The notes under the pieces were generated by a model. It did no database searches, was not told where the DNA came from, and saw nothing but the letters and a program-made list of their open reading frames with translations. This document shows, piece by piece, positions 37,801 through 48,240 of a DNA stretch of 64,000 nt. Both the position numbers and the translations under genes were made by a program. The stretch's first letter is position 1. Each line of letters begins with the position of its first letter. The stretch is from Drosophila miranda (Eukaryota > Arthropoda > Insecta > Diptera > Drosophilidae): positions 12,338,001 to 12,402,000 of the forward strand of contig NC_046675.1 in NCBI RefSeq assembly GCF_003369915.1, written 5' to 3'.

Positions 37801-40800
37801 CTGCGATCGGCTGATCGATGTTCACGAAGATGTTGGTCTGAAACCCAATGTGCAGGCAGGCTGTAAAAAACATCACCGAATACGAAACCATGATTGAAAC
37901 CTCTTTTTGGATTTACAAAAAATGTAAAAGGCTTGAATTTACGAAATTTTGTTGGAACAACTTTTTGGAAGCCGACAAATTGTTAGTGCTGTAGGCAAAT
38001 AAAGTGAATTATTTTCCAATGATGTTTGATCTAAAATAAATGGTATTCTGGAGTCGATTCCGCCAATTAAAGATTGTTGTTGTTGCTGAGAGCGATATTG
38101 TGCGCAGTGCAAGCGGGAAACGATGCTCCTGAAATGAAACGAAGAGGAATCAGTCCCGTTTTCCAACAGCAACAAAAAGGCAACTCCTCAGCGCTTGCAT
38201 TTGTGTTTGTTGTTGCCGAAATAGCAATAGACGAATGGAAGGAATCGCTGAGAGAGCTTTCCCGCGTGGCGGGAATACACCACCTTGCCTAATGGGCAGG
38301 AGGGTGCTCGAAGGTTTTCTTTCATTTACTCACTATTCGATGATTCGGGATCGTATAAATATGTATTTCTATAATATTCCTTTCACTGTTAGTACTTTCT
38401 AAATGGAATTTTCAATGACAGAAAACAACCCCGTTTCTCTCATAGAAATTATATGCCAGCACTTTTCTGGTATTTATTTTGTATCCCAAGTGCTTGTTGC
38501 TGTTTAGCCCTAACGCATTTCCGCTTGCCCTCTGTTGCCGCCGGCTTAACTCAATTAGATGTGCAATGAAATGCTAAAAGCCTCTAAAGAGAGGGCTGGA
38601 GAGAGGCAGGTAGGCGCCTAGGGACAGGCTAATGAAATGAATGTAATGCATCTGCACCCTGATAATCAAATTAATTTGCATAAGCTGCGACCTCGTGACA
38701 TTAAACCCTCCACATGGGGCCGGCCAGCAGAAGAGAACAAAAAAAACCCATGGTCAGAGTCGGGTAGGGGAGGAAGGGAGAGGGAGAGGGAGAGTAGCCT
38801 GTGTGTACACCTGCCCTGATTTCAGAGTCCCTTCTATACCCTTGTCCGAGTCCTGGGTGCAGTTTTTAGCATGCAATCAAGGGAAATGTTGGTTTGCCCT
38901 TTGCGTTTTGCTGGAAAATTTATTGTAATGCCATTTTGTGGGGCCTGGCGGCCGCAGAGAAGAAGGAAAATCGATGGTATGCGAGACCGACCCATTGTCA
39001 TGCAATGGAAAGGCCATGGAGAGAATGGAGGGGGGACGACGGACATAATATAATGGAAATACTGCTTTACGCTTTTCCACTGTAATGACAATGTCCGCAC
39101 AGCCTTCACTCACACACAAAAACGCACAGAAACACACACACGCACACAGATATAGAAATTGATTTCCCTAAACAGCAGACAGCCACGAAAAAGCAGAACA
39201 AAACCCGAAGAGCCGACGCGCCACAGTTAGACCAGAACCAGACGGAACCCATACACGTACATGGCATACAGGAGGCAGAAAAGAGAGGGATTAAATTCGC
39301 TACCGAAGCTTTGATACCCTTTAGCGGAGGGAGAGACTACTTTGGGAGCAATAAGAGGACTTTGAGAGAGAGTCGGTCTTGACTGGAAACTTGTTTTCTT
39401 TGTTTCAGAAAGGGGAATGTTTTGATTGAAACAATTAAATAAATATAAATCAGTTTAAGATATTTGGGCAGTGGCTTTAGTTTTAAACTTAAGTGTAAGC
39501 ACCGCAACAATTTCAGTTTATTGCTATTTTAAGAGCTACTCAATAGCGACTTTTAAAGGAATTTTAATTCCAGTTAGGGAATGTTTTTCGACTTCAAATT
39601 AAGGTGCCGCTTGGTTGCCGTTCCGAAAAAAGAATAACAGGGTGCTGTTAAGCGCACAAATTTTATTATCAGCTGTTTAATGCATCAGCTGTTTATGCTT
39701 TATTTACTTTCGTAACTGTCAAGTGTCTTCTCTTACTCTGTATCCAGCTTCCTTAAATCAGCTGTCAATAGTCTTTTCATGTATTTGTAGAGCCGAAAAA
39801 CTTTAAATAAACTTTTTCTGACACTTTTTCGGTCCAAGAAAACCCGTGAAACAATTTTCTATGAGATTGGCTCCCTATAGAATGTCTGTAGATGAGCCTC
39901 ATTCAATCTACGTACATAATTGTATCTGTGATAATATTTTATCTTCAAAAACAAATTAAATTCATCATTAAAAAAAATAGTCGCAGTGCACAAGAACTCG
40001 TTTCGGTTCTGCTATTCGCTTGCCATTAATACCCTCTTTACAGGGTGGGCAACAAAAAAGCCAATGCAGAGCCCGGGCATATGTAGATAACGTATCTCAT
40101 GGATACCTCTTTCCGTATCTGCCACAGTATCACTGCTCTCTGTGTTCGCTTGTGTGTGGTAACTCCATTTATCTGTGTATCTTTTTGTGGCCTAACATGT
40201 ATCGCGCATTTTCCTCTTTTTTTTTTTTTTTTGCTGGTTTTCTTTTTTTAGTTTTTGGTTGGGTTTTTGGCTGTTTGCATGACGACGGACCGCGTACTCG
40301 CTTCGGCGGTGCTTGGGTTAGTTTTCCAAATTGAAATGTATGCAAATAAGTAGTCGCTGAAAATCAATAAATTCTTTGATGGTGGAAGGAGACCCAACAA
40401 CAGCTGATTGCATGTGGAAACAGTCACGCGAATGAGAGAGAGGGAGAGAGAGGGAGCCCTCTCAAAATGTTATTTAAGCTCCGATCTTTTCCGTAATCAA
40501 AATTTATGGGATTTGTTAATGAATTCCCATAGGGGGAACGGTCGGGATTCTTTAATTGTGTAATATGAGGGCAGAAGTGTGGAAATTCTGGCATACCCTA
40601 CACGCATATTGTGTAAATATTTACTCCAATTCGGATTGAGTTTCCATCGTCTTCTTTTGTTAATGAAATTTAATTTCGACAGCAGTCAAATGACAAACGA
40701 CCCCCCGCTTCCATCATCGTCATCATCGTCATCGTTATTAATATTATTATTATTTTTATGAATGGCAAGAGACACAACACAGACTTAATCAATTTAACCC

Positions 40801-43800
40801 AGTTTTTGCTGCCTGCCTGCCTGCCTGTCGAGTGGGTGGTCCTTTTGTTGTTGTTGCCACAAGATGCATATCTGTTGGGTCAACAGTGTGCTGGGCTGCT
40901 GAGTGTTAACCAACACCTGTTGGTGGCCAACAGAGAAGGGTACACGCAATCCATTCAATAAGACGATTTTTGATTATCTTTACAACTTCCAGATTCCCTC
41001 TTTCTCTTCCTATGTGGCTTAGCAGTCAGGTTTTCCTATAATATTGGAATATTTTCTATTTAAATTCATGCAAACCAAAATTTTTTAGATAATTTTTAAC
41101 TTTTCTGCATATTTCTTCTATGAAAGTAGTAATTTTCATGAAACAAATATGCCTGTTGGGTTTTTCATCATTAAACAAACTGAAACACTCGTGGAGAAAG
41201 CTCTCTGTTCGAATTAACTCGCAGCGAATGTGTCCTTTTACTTATGGAAACGTGTTTAGGGCGAAGAAGAGACCAGAAAAAGCTGCCTCTCTCTGTCTCC
41301 AACTGTTTCAAAAGTTTGGAGGGAGTAGAAGCTAAGAAAGCGCTCTCTCTCTCCCTCTTTCTATTTATCCTTAAGGACAGTAACTGTACACCAACTCGTG
41401 CAAGTCCGTTCATGTCGATAGACGTGTCTAAAACGAAGTTGCAGCGCTAATTTGATGCCTACGAAAGAGCCATGCAAAACAGACAGACAAACAGGGATAG
41501 GAAGAGAGAGAGAGAGAGAGGGAGAGAGAGAGTATGAGAAACATTTGCCTTTTGCACTTGCACGCGTTCAGCGTCTGCCCCCACCGCCCCCCCATGGCCC
41601 ACCCCCATTTCTGTGTGCTGCAATTTCTGTCTGCGCTGCAGAATATCAAGTGGCGTGGCAGCCCCCCGGCTCCACCCCTCGCCCCCTCGGTGGCACCTTT
41701 TCAACGTCAGTCAACGCGCAGAGACCCCCCATTATGGGGGCAAGCACACATAAAATAAAAGGGGAGCAAGTTTAAATGCAACGAGCAAAAATCAATGCAA
41801 CCCCAAAGCAGGCCACCCTCTCCCTATTTCCCTATGTGTGTGTGTGTGTGTGTGGGTGTGTGTGTGTGTGTGTGTGTGGGTGTGTGTCTGGGAGTGGGCG
41901 TAAACCGGCGCCAGGCTGCTTTATTAGATTGCTGTAAATAAGTTTATGATGCGCCAAAAAAAAAGAGAAGAAAATGTCAGAAGAATTCTGTAATAAAAAA
42001 TAGAATCAAAAGAGATCGAAGAGTTAGATACCCTTTACAGGTATTTGATTTCCCGAAGAATTGCTTAGCGAGCTATGATTTCTGTGGCATGAGACGATTC
42101 TAGTGGTTTCGACAAAGTCTACAATTCCCCTAGGGTACATTCTTCATGGTTTCATACAAATTTCCATTAAGCGAACGGATATATCAAGCGCATGTGTAAA
42201 TTTGCTACTAATGGAACAGTGGAATGGAACAAAAACGCTTTCCCAGGCAAATAGCTCTAGAACTGAGCAAATACTAGTTCCCATAGCAGACTTCTTTATT
42301 AATATTAGAAAATTCGTACTTCTTATAATAGTAATACCCTCTTAAAAAGGGTATAAATATCGTAAATGCAGCGAAGCCGAGCCGTACAGCCGCTGCAGGA
42401 GAAAGAGGCAGCAGAAGGAAGAGGCTGCTGTGTCATGGACCCTAATGAGAGAATGTCTAATGGAAGCAGGCAATTTTCAAATAATTTGCATTATAATTAT
42501 ACGACTATAAGGCCAGCCTAGTAGCTGATTGAAAGGGGGAGGGGGAGAGAGAGAGGGTAACTTGAGGCCGCATTCCTAATACTTCCATGGCCTGGAACGA
42601 TGGTACATTTCCATTGCACTTGGGGACAGCGGAGACAGAGAGGCGACAGAGACCTCATATTGCAATTCCAGAAAGATGGAGAAAGGGGAAGGAAGATAGA
42701 GAAAGGGGGAGAAAGAGGCAGGTAGTGGGGCAGAGTGGGAGGGAGAGCATGTGGAAAGTGAGCAATTTCTTTGGCATTTTACTTTGAAATTGTTTCGCCT
42801 TAGTTTTTCTTTTTTGTTCTTTTCCGTTTCGTTCTTTTGTTTCAGTTTCTGCCACAAAAGTTTTGCTACCTTTTTATTGTTTTTGTTTTACTTTTCTCTT
42901 GCATAACACAATAGAGAGAGAGAGAGCCTGTTTCCCCCCTCTCCCTCGTTATGTAAATCCATCCAGCCAAAAGCCTGAAACTTGAACCATGTGAAATGGC
43001 TTCATATTCTCATATAATTCTCATTGAATTGAATTTATTCATTTGAATTTGTACTCTATTCACGAATTTCCATTGCGTTTTCCTTTTGCAGCACCGACGG
43101 CACAGAATCTCCCATACTGGCTGAAGACGGTGGCGATGGCCATGACAAACCGCGTTTGCGCTACGGAGAACTAGTTATACTCGGGTAAGTGCCATCAGAA
43201 CCCCATCCCCAAGTAATCTGGGAATAAACCAAGGGTTTCCCTTGGTCGGAATTCCAATTTGGAAGCTTAATGATAGCTGGAAAGGTTTTAAAGTGGGAGA
43301 GGTGTAGTTTATCCTCTTTCCTGTGAAATATCCAAGGAAACTAAGTTCCCAACAATCCATTCTGAAGAGACATCATTCAATGATCAATCAGTGAAAAAAA
43401 AGCGGCTCATTATCCCCCCAAAATGCCGAACCTGTAAAGCTGTAATCTTTTCCTAGAGTCTAGACTCTGAAGACTCTGGCACCTAGTGCCTCAGCGGGCC
43501 CCTGCCCCTGCCCCTGCCGCACAGTCTCACGGGCCGGGCCTGGAGACTAGATTGATGGCTCTGGCCGGCTGCTGGGACGGATGATTGTAAATCTTGGCCG
43601 AGCAAAGAGCTTGACATTGCGTTGATTACCCAACGGCTCGAAGTTTTGGTGTGACTCACGATGAGGCCAGAAGCAGACCCAGAGCCAGAGCCAGACCCAG
43701 AGCCGGGCCAACGCAAATGCGTTTTGAGTCATTCGACGCTGTGGCTGCATTGTCTTAACACTTCTTAATTGCCTTCGGGACAAAGGCAGAGGTCTCTCTG

Positions 43801-46800
43801 AATTCTGGAATTGTAATGTACATAGTTCTCCATCAATTCCCCATTTATCATCCCCGTATGGTGGTCCCGCAGTCAGGTCTTTGCGGCAGCTTCCCCTGAA
43901 GCCAAATTGAGGAAGTCGTCGGGTCAGTGATATATGCTGGAACACTTTAATTATTGTCCACCAAAACCCATTAAAAAAGAACAAAAAAACTATGTGAAAT
44001 AATAATTCAAAAGCCGCAAAAGATTCCATCGGCCACCGCTTCTCAGAACTTTACATCACGAATGCCATCAAAAATTATTTCATAGAAAAAAAAAAAAATC
44101 ATGTATTATTTTTTAATGGGGAAACATGGGGTTCAGGGCTTTTCTCAGAACAAATACACGTGATATTGAGATTTTATGTGTGTTCGTCTGATCATAAAAT
44201 TGTATCGATATCAAACAGAGATCATCTCTTACTGAAGGAGAAAATTATGAAGAAGAGGCTCAAAGAAGAGAGGGATTTATTGGGGGATTTTATGGCCCTC
44301 CGAATATTATCGAAACTTTGAACTATAAAATCCATTTAAACTCTTGTAGAATGTGTTTATTACCAAAGAACTCTCTTCCTCTGCGGGGAGAGCACATCTT
44401 TATGATCATTTAGTGGAAAATAGTTAAAGAATCGTGGGTGTTTTCTTGAATACATGGAATCTTATGGAATTTTGGGGTTTCTTTCAATGAATTCTTCAGT
44501 GAATAAAACTGATTATGCTCCTTAAAGATAGTTCTGATTCAGAGTTCTTAAAACCAGGGACCGGAAATAAGATTTATTAATGCCTATTACAACTAAATAA
44601 ATCAATGTGAAGGAAATATTTTACGGCAACATAGAATACACTAAAATTCGTATTTTGTATCATATTTAGCGATATTAAAAAAAACTTATATATTTCACAA
44701 TTTTGATTCAAAAATAAAAAAAAAACCTACTTGTGATTTTTCAATAAAAAAAATAATAATAATAATAATATAATAATAATATTCAAAATAAAAATAATAA
44801 TAATAAAAGTAATAATAATAACAATAATAATAATAATAAAATAAGAATAATAATCAAAATAATAATAAATAAAAAATAGGAATCAGATTTGATTTGTATG
44901 TTAAAAGATACTATTAAGAATTATTCCGTAACATTTATTTAATAAATTAATTGTATATTTTTTTTTTAAGTATATTTAACTACACCCAATTATGTTTTTA
45001 AACGGTAAATGTAATCCCCTTAAATTTACACAAAAAGGGAATTCTCCTAAATTTTTGCTATCTACAATTTGCTCTGTGTGTGTTTCTATCTATTTGGGTT
45101 GTGTTATTTGGAACCGTGATAAATGGAATAAAATCGTGTAAAAAAAATTTAAAAATTTTGCTTGTCAAACCGTGTAAAGAAAAACTTCGTAAAAACAGAA
45201 TTAAGTGCATACAACAGTCGTATCATCTAGAAAAAAATTGTTTCACAGAAATTACACAGTTTCTTAAAATAATTCTCGAGTAACAGAGCTAAAAAATATA
45301 TGTAATACATTTTTTTGTAAAACTTATGATGTCTAAAAGTCGGTATAGGTGTCCTATGCATTGATTTAGACCCACTAAAAAGCGATTGTTTCGTTGAAAT
45401 TTGGTGTTTCTGTATCCATTTCTCCCAAATACCCCAAACAGGCTTCAGGCACCTTTTAACAGGAGCTGGCAGAAGGGTTTTCCATCTCCAACGTTTCAAA
45501 TTTCATTCAGAAATATTGTAAGACGTGTGTCATTCATTGGCTATGTTCTACTGGCATTTCGTGACATTTTCGCTTTGATTTGTTTGTGGAGCCCCTACCG
45601 CAGAACTTGCATGGATCAGTCGATCGTGCTGTTGCCCCAATTGCCCCACGCCACAAACAGCTGATGGGCACTTTCTTGTGCCATGACTCAATAATAATTA
45701 TACCCATTTGCCGAAAGCCGTAATTACACATTTATGGTGTGGCTAATGTGGAATAAAAAAAAGAGAACTTAGCGGGCGATTCTTTTGAGTTATTAGCGGA
45801 GTGGGTAATCATTATCTATGGGAAGCAGAAAACAGCGAGGGGGCCATGGAACCCCCCACTAATTGTGTAAACAGCCACAGAACTTGACCCAAAAACGAAA
45901 TATACGAGTATGAACATACGCTGTGCGTTGGGCAATAGTGCCCCATGCCCCCAATTGTGCTATCTATACAGTCACTACATCTCCCTGTCTCTTTCTGTCT
46001 GTTGCAGCTACAATGGCTACTTGCCACAGGGCGATCGCGGACGACGACGCTCCAAATTTGTGCTCCACAAACGGACAGAGGCGAGCGGCGTCAAGCGCTC
46101 CAAGCACTACATCGTCCAGTCGCCACAAACATCGAAGGCCATTCTGGATGCCAATCAGCATTCAATCTCGTACACGCTCTCACGCAACCAGGCGGTTATC
46201 GTCGAGTACAAGGAGGACATGGAAACGGATATGTTTCAGGTGAGTGTTTCCCCCCACAATGGAAAGGGGGTTGGGTCCTTCGCCTAGGGAACGGGATTTC
46301 AGTTTGATGTTAATCTTCCCTGGCACCAGCGTTTGTGCCATGACTTTGATGAATGTTCTTTGGGTTAATTAGAGCTTCCTCAAGTGTTGGGGCGCCCCAA
46401 ACCCTTAAACAAGGAAAGTAGGGGGTATAGACTATGGACTACCACTTGGAGGATTATTTATAGGATTTTTTTGACGATTTATTTATAGTATAAAACAAAA
46501 GGCCTGTCCTATTATTGCTTCGTGCTCAAAAAAGAGTTGCCGAGAGTGCAAAAACAAAATACACAGTTTTGACGTTACGAAACGGTAAGAACACAGTACC
46601 TGCGGGTCCCAGTCCTTGCTTTATATTTGTTTAGTGTCGATACTGAAAAGGGATATACAGAGGTGCTTTAGACACGCCTTATGGACTCATAAACGCCACC
46701 TTCCACACGCTACCCCTCTGCACTGCCCTTTCAGCCTGGCCAAAAGGTCAACAGTTTTACTCGAACAGACAGATAGACAGAACGACATTCAATATTTATA

Positions 46801-48240
46801 CGAGGCCAAAGTATCGCTTTCTTATTGGCCTGAAGTGTAATGCCAATATCGCATGATTCGCCATTTGTTTGTACAATGATAAATTGCCAGATAGAAAACA
46901 CCCCAGTAATCCCCTGCTCTCTCGTTCACTCCTTTGTCCTCCTGCAGGTGGGACGCTCCTCAGAGTCCCCCATCGATTTTGTTGTGATGGATACGCTGCC
47001 GGGCGATAAGAAGGACGCCAAGGTGATGCAGAGCACAATCTCCCGGTTTGCGTGCCGCATCCTGGTCAATCGGTGTGAGCCTGCCAAGTCGAGAATATTT
47101 GCCGCCGGCTTTGATTCAAGCAGAAACATATTCCTCGGGGTGAGTGCTTGTGCAGCAGTCGAAGCACTACAAATAACTAATGAGTTTTCCCGTTTTTCGC
47201 CACCAGGAAAAGGCAACCAAGTGGCAGGATAATGTGGAAATCGATGGCCTGACCACCAACGGTGTGCTGATCATGCATCCCAAAGGATCCTTCTGTGGCG
47301 GCAATGCCAAGTGCGGCCTCTGGCGTGAGTGTTCCGTGGGTGGGGATGTCTTTAGCCTGCGCGAATCGCGTTCGGCCCAGCAAAAGGGTCAACCGGTAAG
47401 TATTTCTAACAGTTTCAGACCTTTCACATATCCCTGATTAATCTGTGTCTGCCCTTGCAGGTCTATGACGAATGCAACATCCTGCAGGATGGCACACTTA
47501 TTGATCTCTGCGGTGCCACGCTGCTCTGGCGCTCCGCCGAGGGCTTGCAACACTCGCCGGTAAGGGGCCACTGGGATTCCCCCCTCTAGATAGGGTTTAT
47601 TTAAACTTGAATTATCTCCGCAGACCAAACACGATTTGGAGAAACTTATCGATGCCATCAATGCCGGTCGTCCACAGTGCCCGGTGGGGCTCAACACGCT
47701 GGTCATACCACGCAAAGTAAACATTAGTGATCAGGTGAATCAGCCTTATGTGTACTTAAACTGCGGCCATGTGCAGGGTGAGTGGAGTCCCCCCCCGTCT
47801 CTCAATGCCTTCCACCCAACTAATTGTCTCTCTTTCTCTCTGTCTGTGTTGCAGGTCATCACGACTGGGGTCAGGATGAGAACACTGGCGCTCGCCGCTG
47901 TCCCATGTGCCTGGAGCTGGGTCCCGTGGTCACCCTCTGCATGGGCCTCGAGCCGGCCTTCTATGTGGACGTGGGGGCCCCAACGTATGCATTCAATCCA
48001 TGCGGACACATGGCGACTGAGAAAACTGTCAAGTGAGAGCGAGATCGAGAGAGACCGAGTGTTTCCCCCGTTGATCATTGGCTTTACTAATCCTTTTGTT
48101 CTTTGTCTTCCAGATACTGGGCTAATGTTGAGATACCGCACGGCACCAATGGCTTTCAGGCTGTTTGTCCCTTCTGTGCGACGCCGTTGGATGGCGCGAC
48201 TGGCTACATTAAATTAATATTCCAGGATAATCTAGATTAA
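13839..48240 (+). CDS. Pli: Pellino, RING-type E3 ubiquitin ligase / IRAK-Pelle adaptor
   Basis: Nine coding exons are joined with consistent phases: 13839-13849, 43092-43184, 46008-46239, 46948-47139, 47207-47395, 47461-47559, 47624-47777, 47855-48032 and 48114-48240. They total 1275 nt and encode 424 residues, the length of the D. melanogaster protein. The protein starts MVKRTDGTESPILAEDGGDG and ends LIFQDNLD. The N-terminal two-thirds is the Pellino FHA-type phosphothreonine-binding region with its wing insertion. The C-terminal third (from about residue 280) is the atypical RING, with paired CGH and CPxC motifs: NCGHVQGHHDW, CPMC, CGHMATEKTVKYW, CPFC. Pellino binds activated Pelle downstream of Toll and ubiquitinates partners in the cytoplasm. 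The start codon lies in an 11-nt coding exon, separated from the rest by 29 kb. Every internal splice site is GT/AG. Confidence 0.96.
13850..17849 (+). other. Pellino intron 1, proximal part
   Basis: Non-coding. It holds a CCG/CCA tract at 14375-14417, pyrimidine-rich and CTCT tracts from 14960 to 16070, GT/CA runs near 15810 and 16585-16630, and a GCG tract near 17600-17620. The many short ORFs here are low-complexity shadows on both strands with no supporting splice or start context. Confidence 0.5.
17850..18374. repeat. TATCGATC-rich tandem array (about 20-bp unit)
   Basis: About 25 tandem, diverged copies of a unit close to TTATCGATCATTTATCGGTG fill some 520 bp. Some copies give TATCGATA-like DRE sequence (for example around 17940-17970, 18155 and 18290). 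The array is sharply bounded and lies inside Pellino intron 1. Confidence 0.85.
18375..21026. other. Pellino intron 1 segment, no gene seen
   Basis: Contains poly-pyrimidine and GAGA tracts, AT-rich DNA at 19540-19690 and a GAGA-rich stretch at 20710-20990. Short ORFs on both strands are low-complexity and overlap one another. Confidence 0.4.
21027..21548. repeat. Direct tandem duplication of a GAGA-rich segment
   Basis: Units 21027-21289 and 21290-21548 share, in the same order, TTTTCGGGTCTTATTTTA, GAGAGCGC, a GAGAGAGA run, AAGTTTGC, GACCACCTTGTATGATTT, AATATCAATA and AAATGCAAGAAGAGAGGAGA. They are clearly homologous but diverged. A third partial relative lies at 29506-29590 (GAGCGCTTTGACGCC, a GAGA run, AAGAACAAAGTTTGC). 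The GAGA content suggests GAF-bound regulatory DNA. Confidence 0.75.
21549..22690. other. Pellino intron 1 segment, no gene seen
   Basis: Non-coding with CCCC/CTCT tracts near 21860 and 22000-22045 and a short GATACA repeat at 22265-22290. Confidence 0.4.
22691..23204. mobile_element. Tc1/mariner-type MITE, 514 bp
   Basis: The left end CAGTGTGTTGCGAAAGTATG and the inverted right end CAGTGTGGTACAAAATTGTT share the first 15 bases with only a few mismatches. TA dinucleotides flank both ends (22689-22690 and 23205-23206), the target-site duplication of the Tc1/mariner superfamily. The interior is very AT-rich with TTA/ATT runs near 22985-23035 and has no transposase-like ORF, so this is a non-autonomous or decayed copy. 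Confidence 0.7.
23205..24193. other. Pellino intron 1 segment, no gene seen
   Basis: Ordinary intronic sequence. No coding exon, RNA gene or repeat was recognised. Confidence 0.4.
24194..24445. repeat. Dispersed repeat copy 1 with TATCGATA sites
   Basis: Shares ordered blocks with 27208-27395: GATGAATCGTA, a GAGAGTG block, CAAAATTCGA, GACTGGGGAGTTTTxGxTTAA, TTTTTAGAA, TTCGATTA, ATCAGTAAAT-like, and AACTGATACTTxATTT. Several TATCGATA and ATTATCGATAATT sequences lie inside it. Confidence 0.65.
24446..27207. other. Pellino intron 1 segment, no gene seen
   Basis: Non-coding. GCx and CTCT tracts occur near 25090-25230, 25500-25560 and 25845-25870, with GT runs near 26840-26875. Short ORFs here are low-complexity shadows. 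Confidence 0.4.
27208..27395. repeat. Dispersed repeat copy 2 with TATCGAT sites
   Basis: Homologous to 24194-24445 in the same orientation and about 65 bp shorter. It keeps the GATGAATCGTAGGAGA start, GACTGGGGAGTTTTTGTTTAA and the GACTGATACTTAATTTATAT end. Confidence 0.65.
27396..37165. other. Pellino intron 1, central part, no gene seen
   Basis: Non-coding. Microsatellite-like tracts include CA near 28575 and 28993, GAGA near 29530-29550 and 32505-32525, GGAT repeats near 31230-31260, and CA near 31340. A very AT-rich segment with A/T runs covers 34240-34880. A degenerate CAGGGCAGGG tract lies at 36113-36135. No ORF has splice context or recognisable family features. Confidence 0.4.
37166..37891 (-). 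CDS. Nested single-exon multi-pass membrane protein, family unknown
   Basis: One uninterrupted 241-residue frame lies on the strand opposite Pellino, wholly inside Pellino intron 1. Hydrophobic, likely membrane-spanning segments lie near residues 3-17, 31-50, 64-98 (long enough for one or two spans) and 119-142. They are joined by short polar loops such as QYYKRR and EADYGHHE. From residue 145 the tail is soluble and repetitive: five EEVKEEVN-type units (about 150-176), then a Q/K-rich stretch with two DQSLKE copies. The composition and the four-span, short-loop layout look like real protein rather than a shadow frame. I do not recognise the family. Nested, intronless fly genes of this kind are often testis-expressed retrocopies, but that is inference. 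The start is the only ATG before the first hydrophobic segment. Confidence 0.8.
   Translation of the reverse strand: MVSYSVMFFTACLHIGFQTNIFVNIDQPIAVPGNLCASFVMYCGFLYFLQDMVLLPQYYKRRMFWPISFLIELTLSITVMEVLLLFVWARIELLISLWVKAAIRYYGSVNEADYGHHETTIVGILVTYIAALFCMSAIMATAESDEEQTEVEEEVKEEVNEEVKEEVNEEVKEEVKQQQKNLKQQQDQSLKEKQNQSHKELQDQSLKEQIDQQEFEQLEERLLAPTNCVILADGEPLSSET
38258..38275. promoter_or_regulatory. Paired, inverted E2F-like sites
   Basis: TTTCCCGC (38258-38265) and GGCGGGAA (38268-38275) form a back-to-back pair matching the E2F consensus TTTSSCGC on both strands, two bases apart. They lie about 370 bp upstream of the nested gene start at 37891 on its own strand. Confidence 0.5.
39668..39766. promoter_or_regulatory. 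Cluster of three ATCAGCTGT E-boxes
   Basis: ATCAGCTGTT at 39668-39677 and 39684-39693 both match Ohler motif 5 (AWCAGCTGWT) exactly. A third, ATCAGCTGTC, is at 39757-39766, and AACAGCTGAT follows at 40399-40408. Such clusters occur at fly core promoters, so an alternative Pellino promoter or enhancer is possible. Confidence 0.35.
41836..41888. repeat. (GT)n microsatellite
   Basis: A GT run interrupted by two GGGTGTG units, inside Pellino intron 1. Confidence 0.9.
43185..46007 (+). other. Pellino intron 2
   Basis: A 2.8-kb intron between coding exons 2 and 3. It is AT-rich and contains a long interrupted AAT/TAA microsatellite at 44744-44876. No gene was seen. Confidence 0.7.
44744..44876. 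repeat. (AAT)n microsatellite, interrupted
   Basis: About 130 bp of AATAATAAT-type repeat broken by single-base changes and short A runs, in Pellino intron 2. Confidence 0.9.

Larger units (their letters stand above)
38276..43091. other. Pellino intron 1, distal part
   Basis: Non-coding. It holds three E-box sites near 39668-39766, a T-run at 40217-40233, (GAGA)n at 41505-41531, (GT)n at 41836-41888 and another GAGA run near 42545-42560. Short palindromic 'ATACCCT...AGGGTAT' motifs occur at about 40029, 42028 and 42333. No gene was recognised. Confidence 0.4.

Noticed and set aside
37358..37897. 179-codon plus-strand frame opposite the nested membrane-protein gene
   Set aside because: Antisense shadow. 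Its start is a Leu/Tyr repeat that is simply the complement of the EEVKEEVN repeat, and the minus-strand frame has far better protein character.
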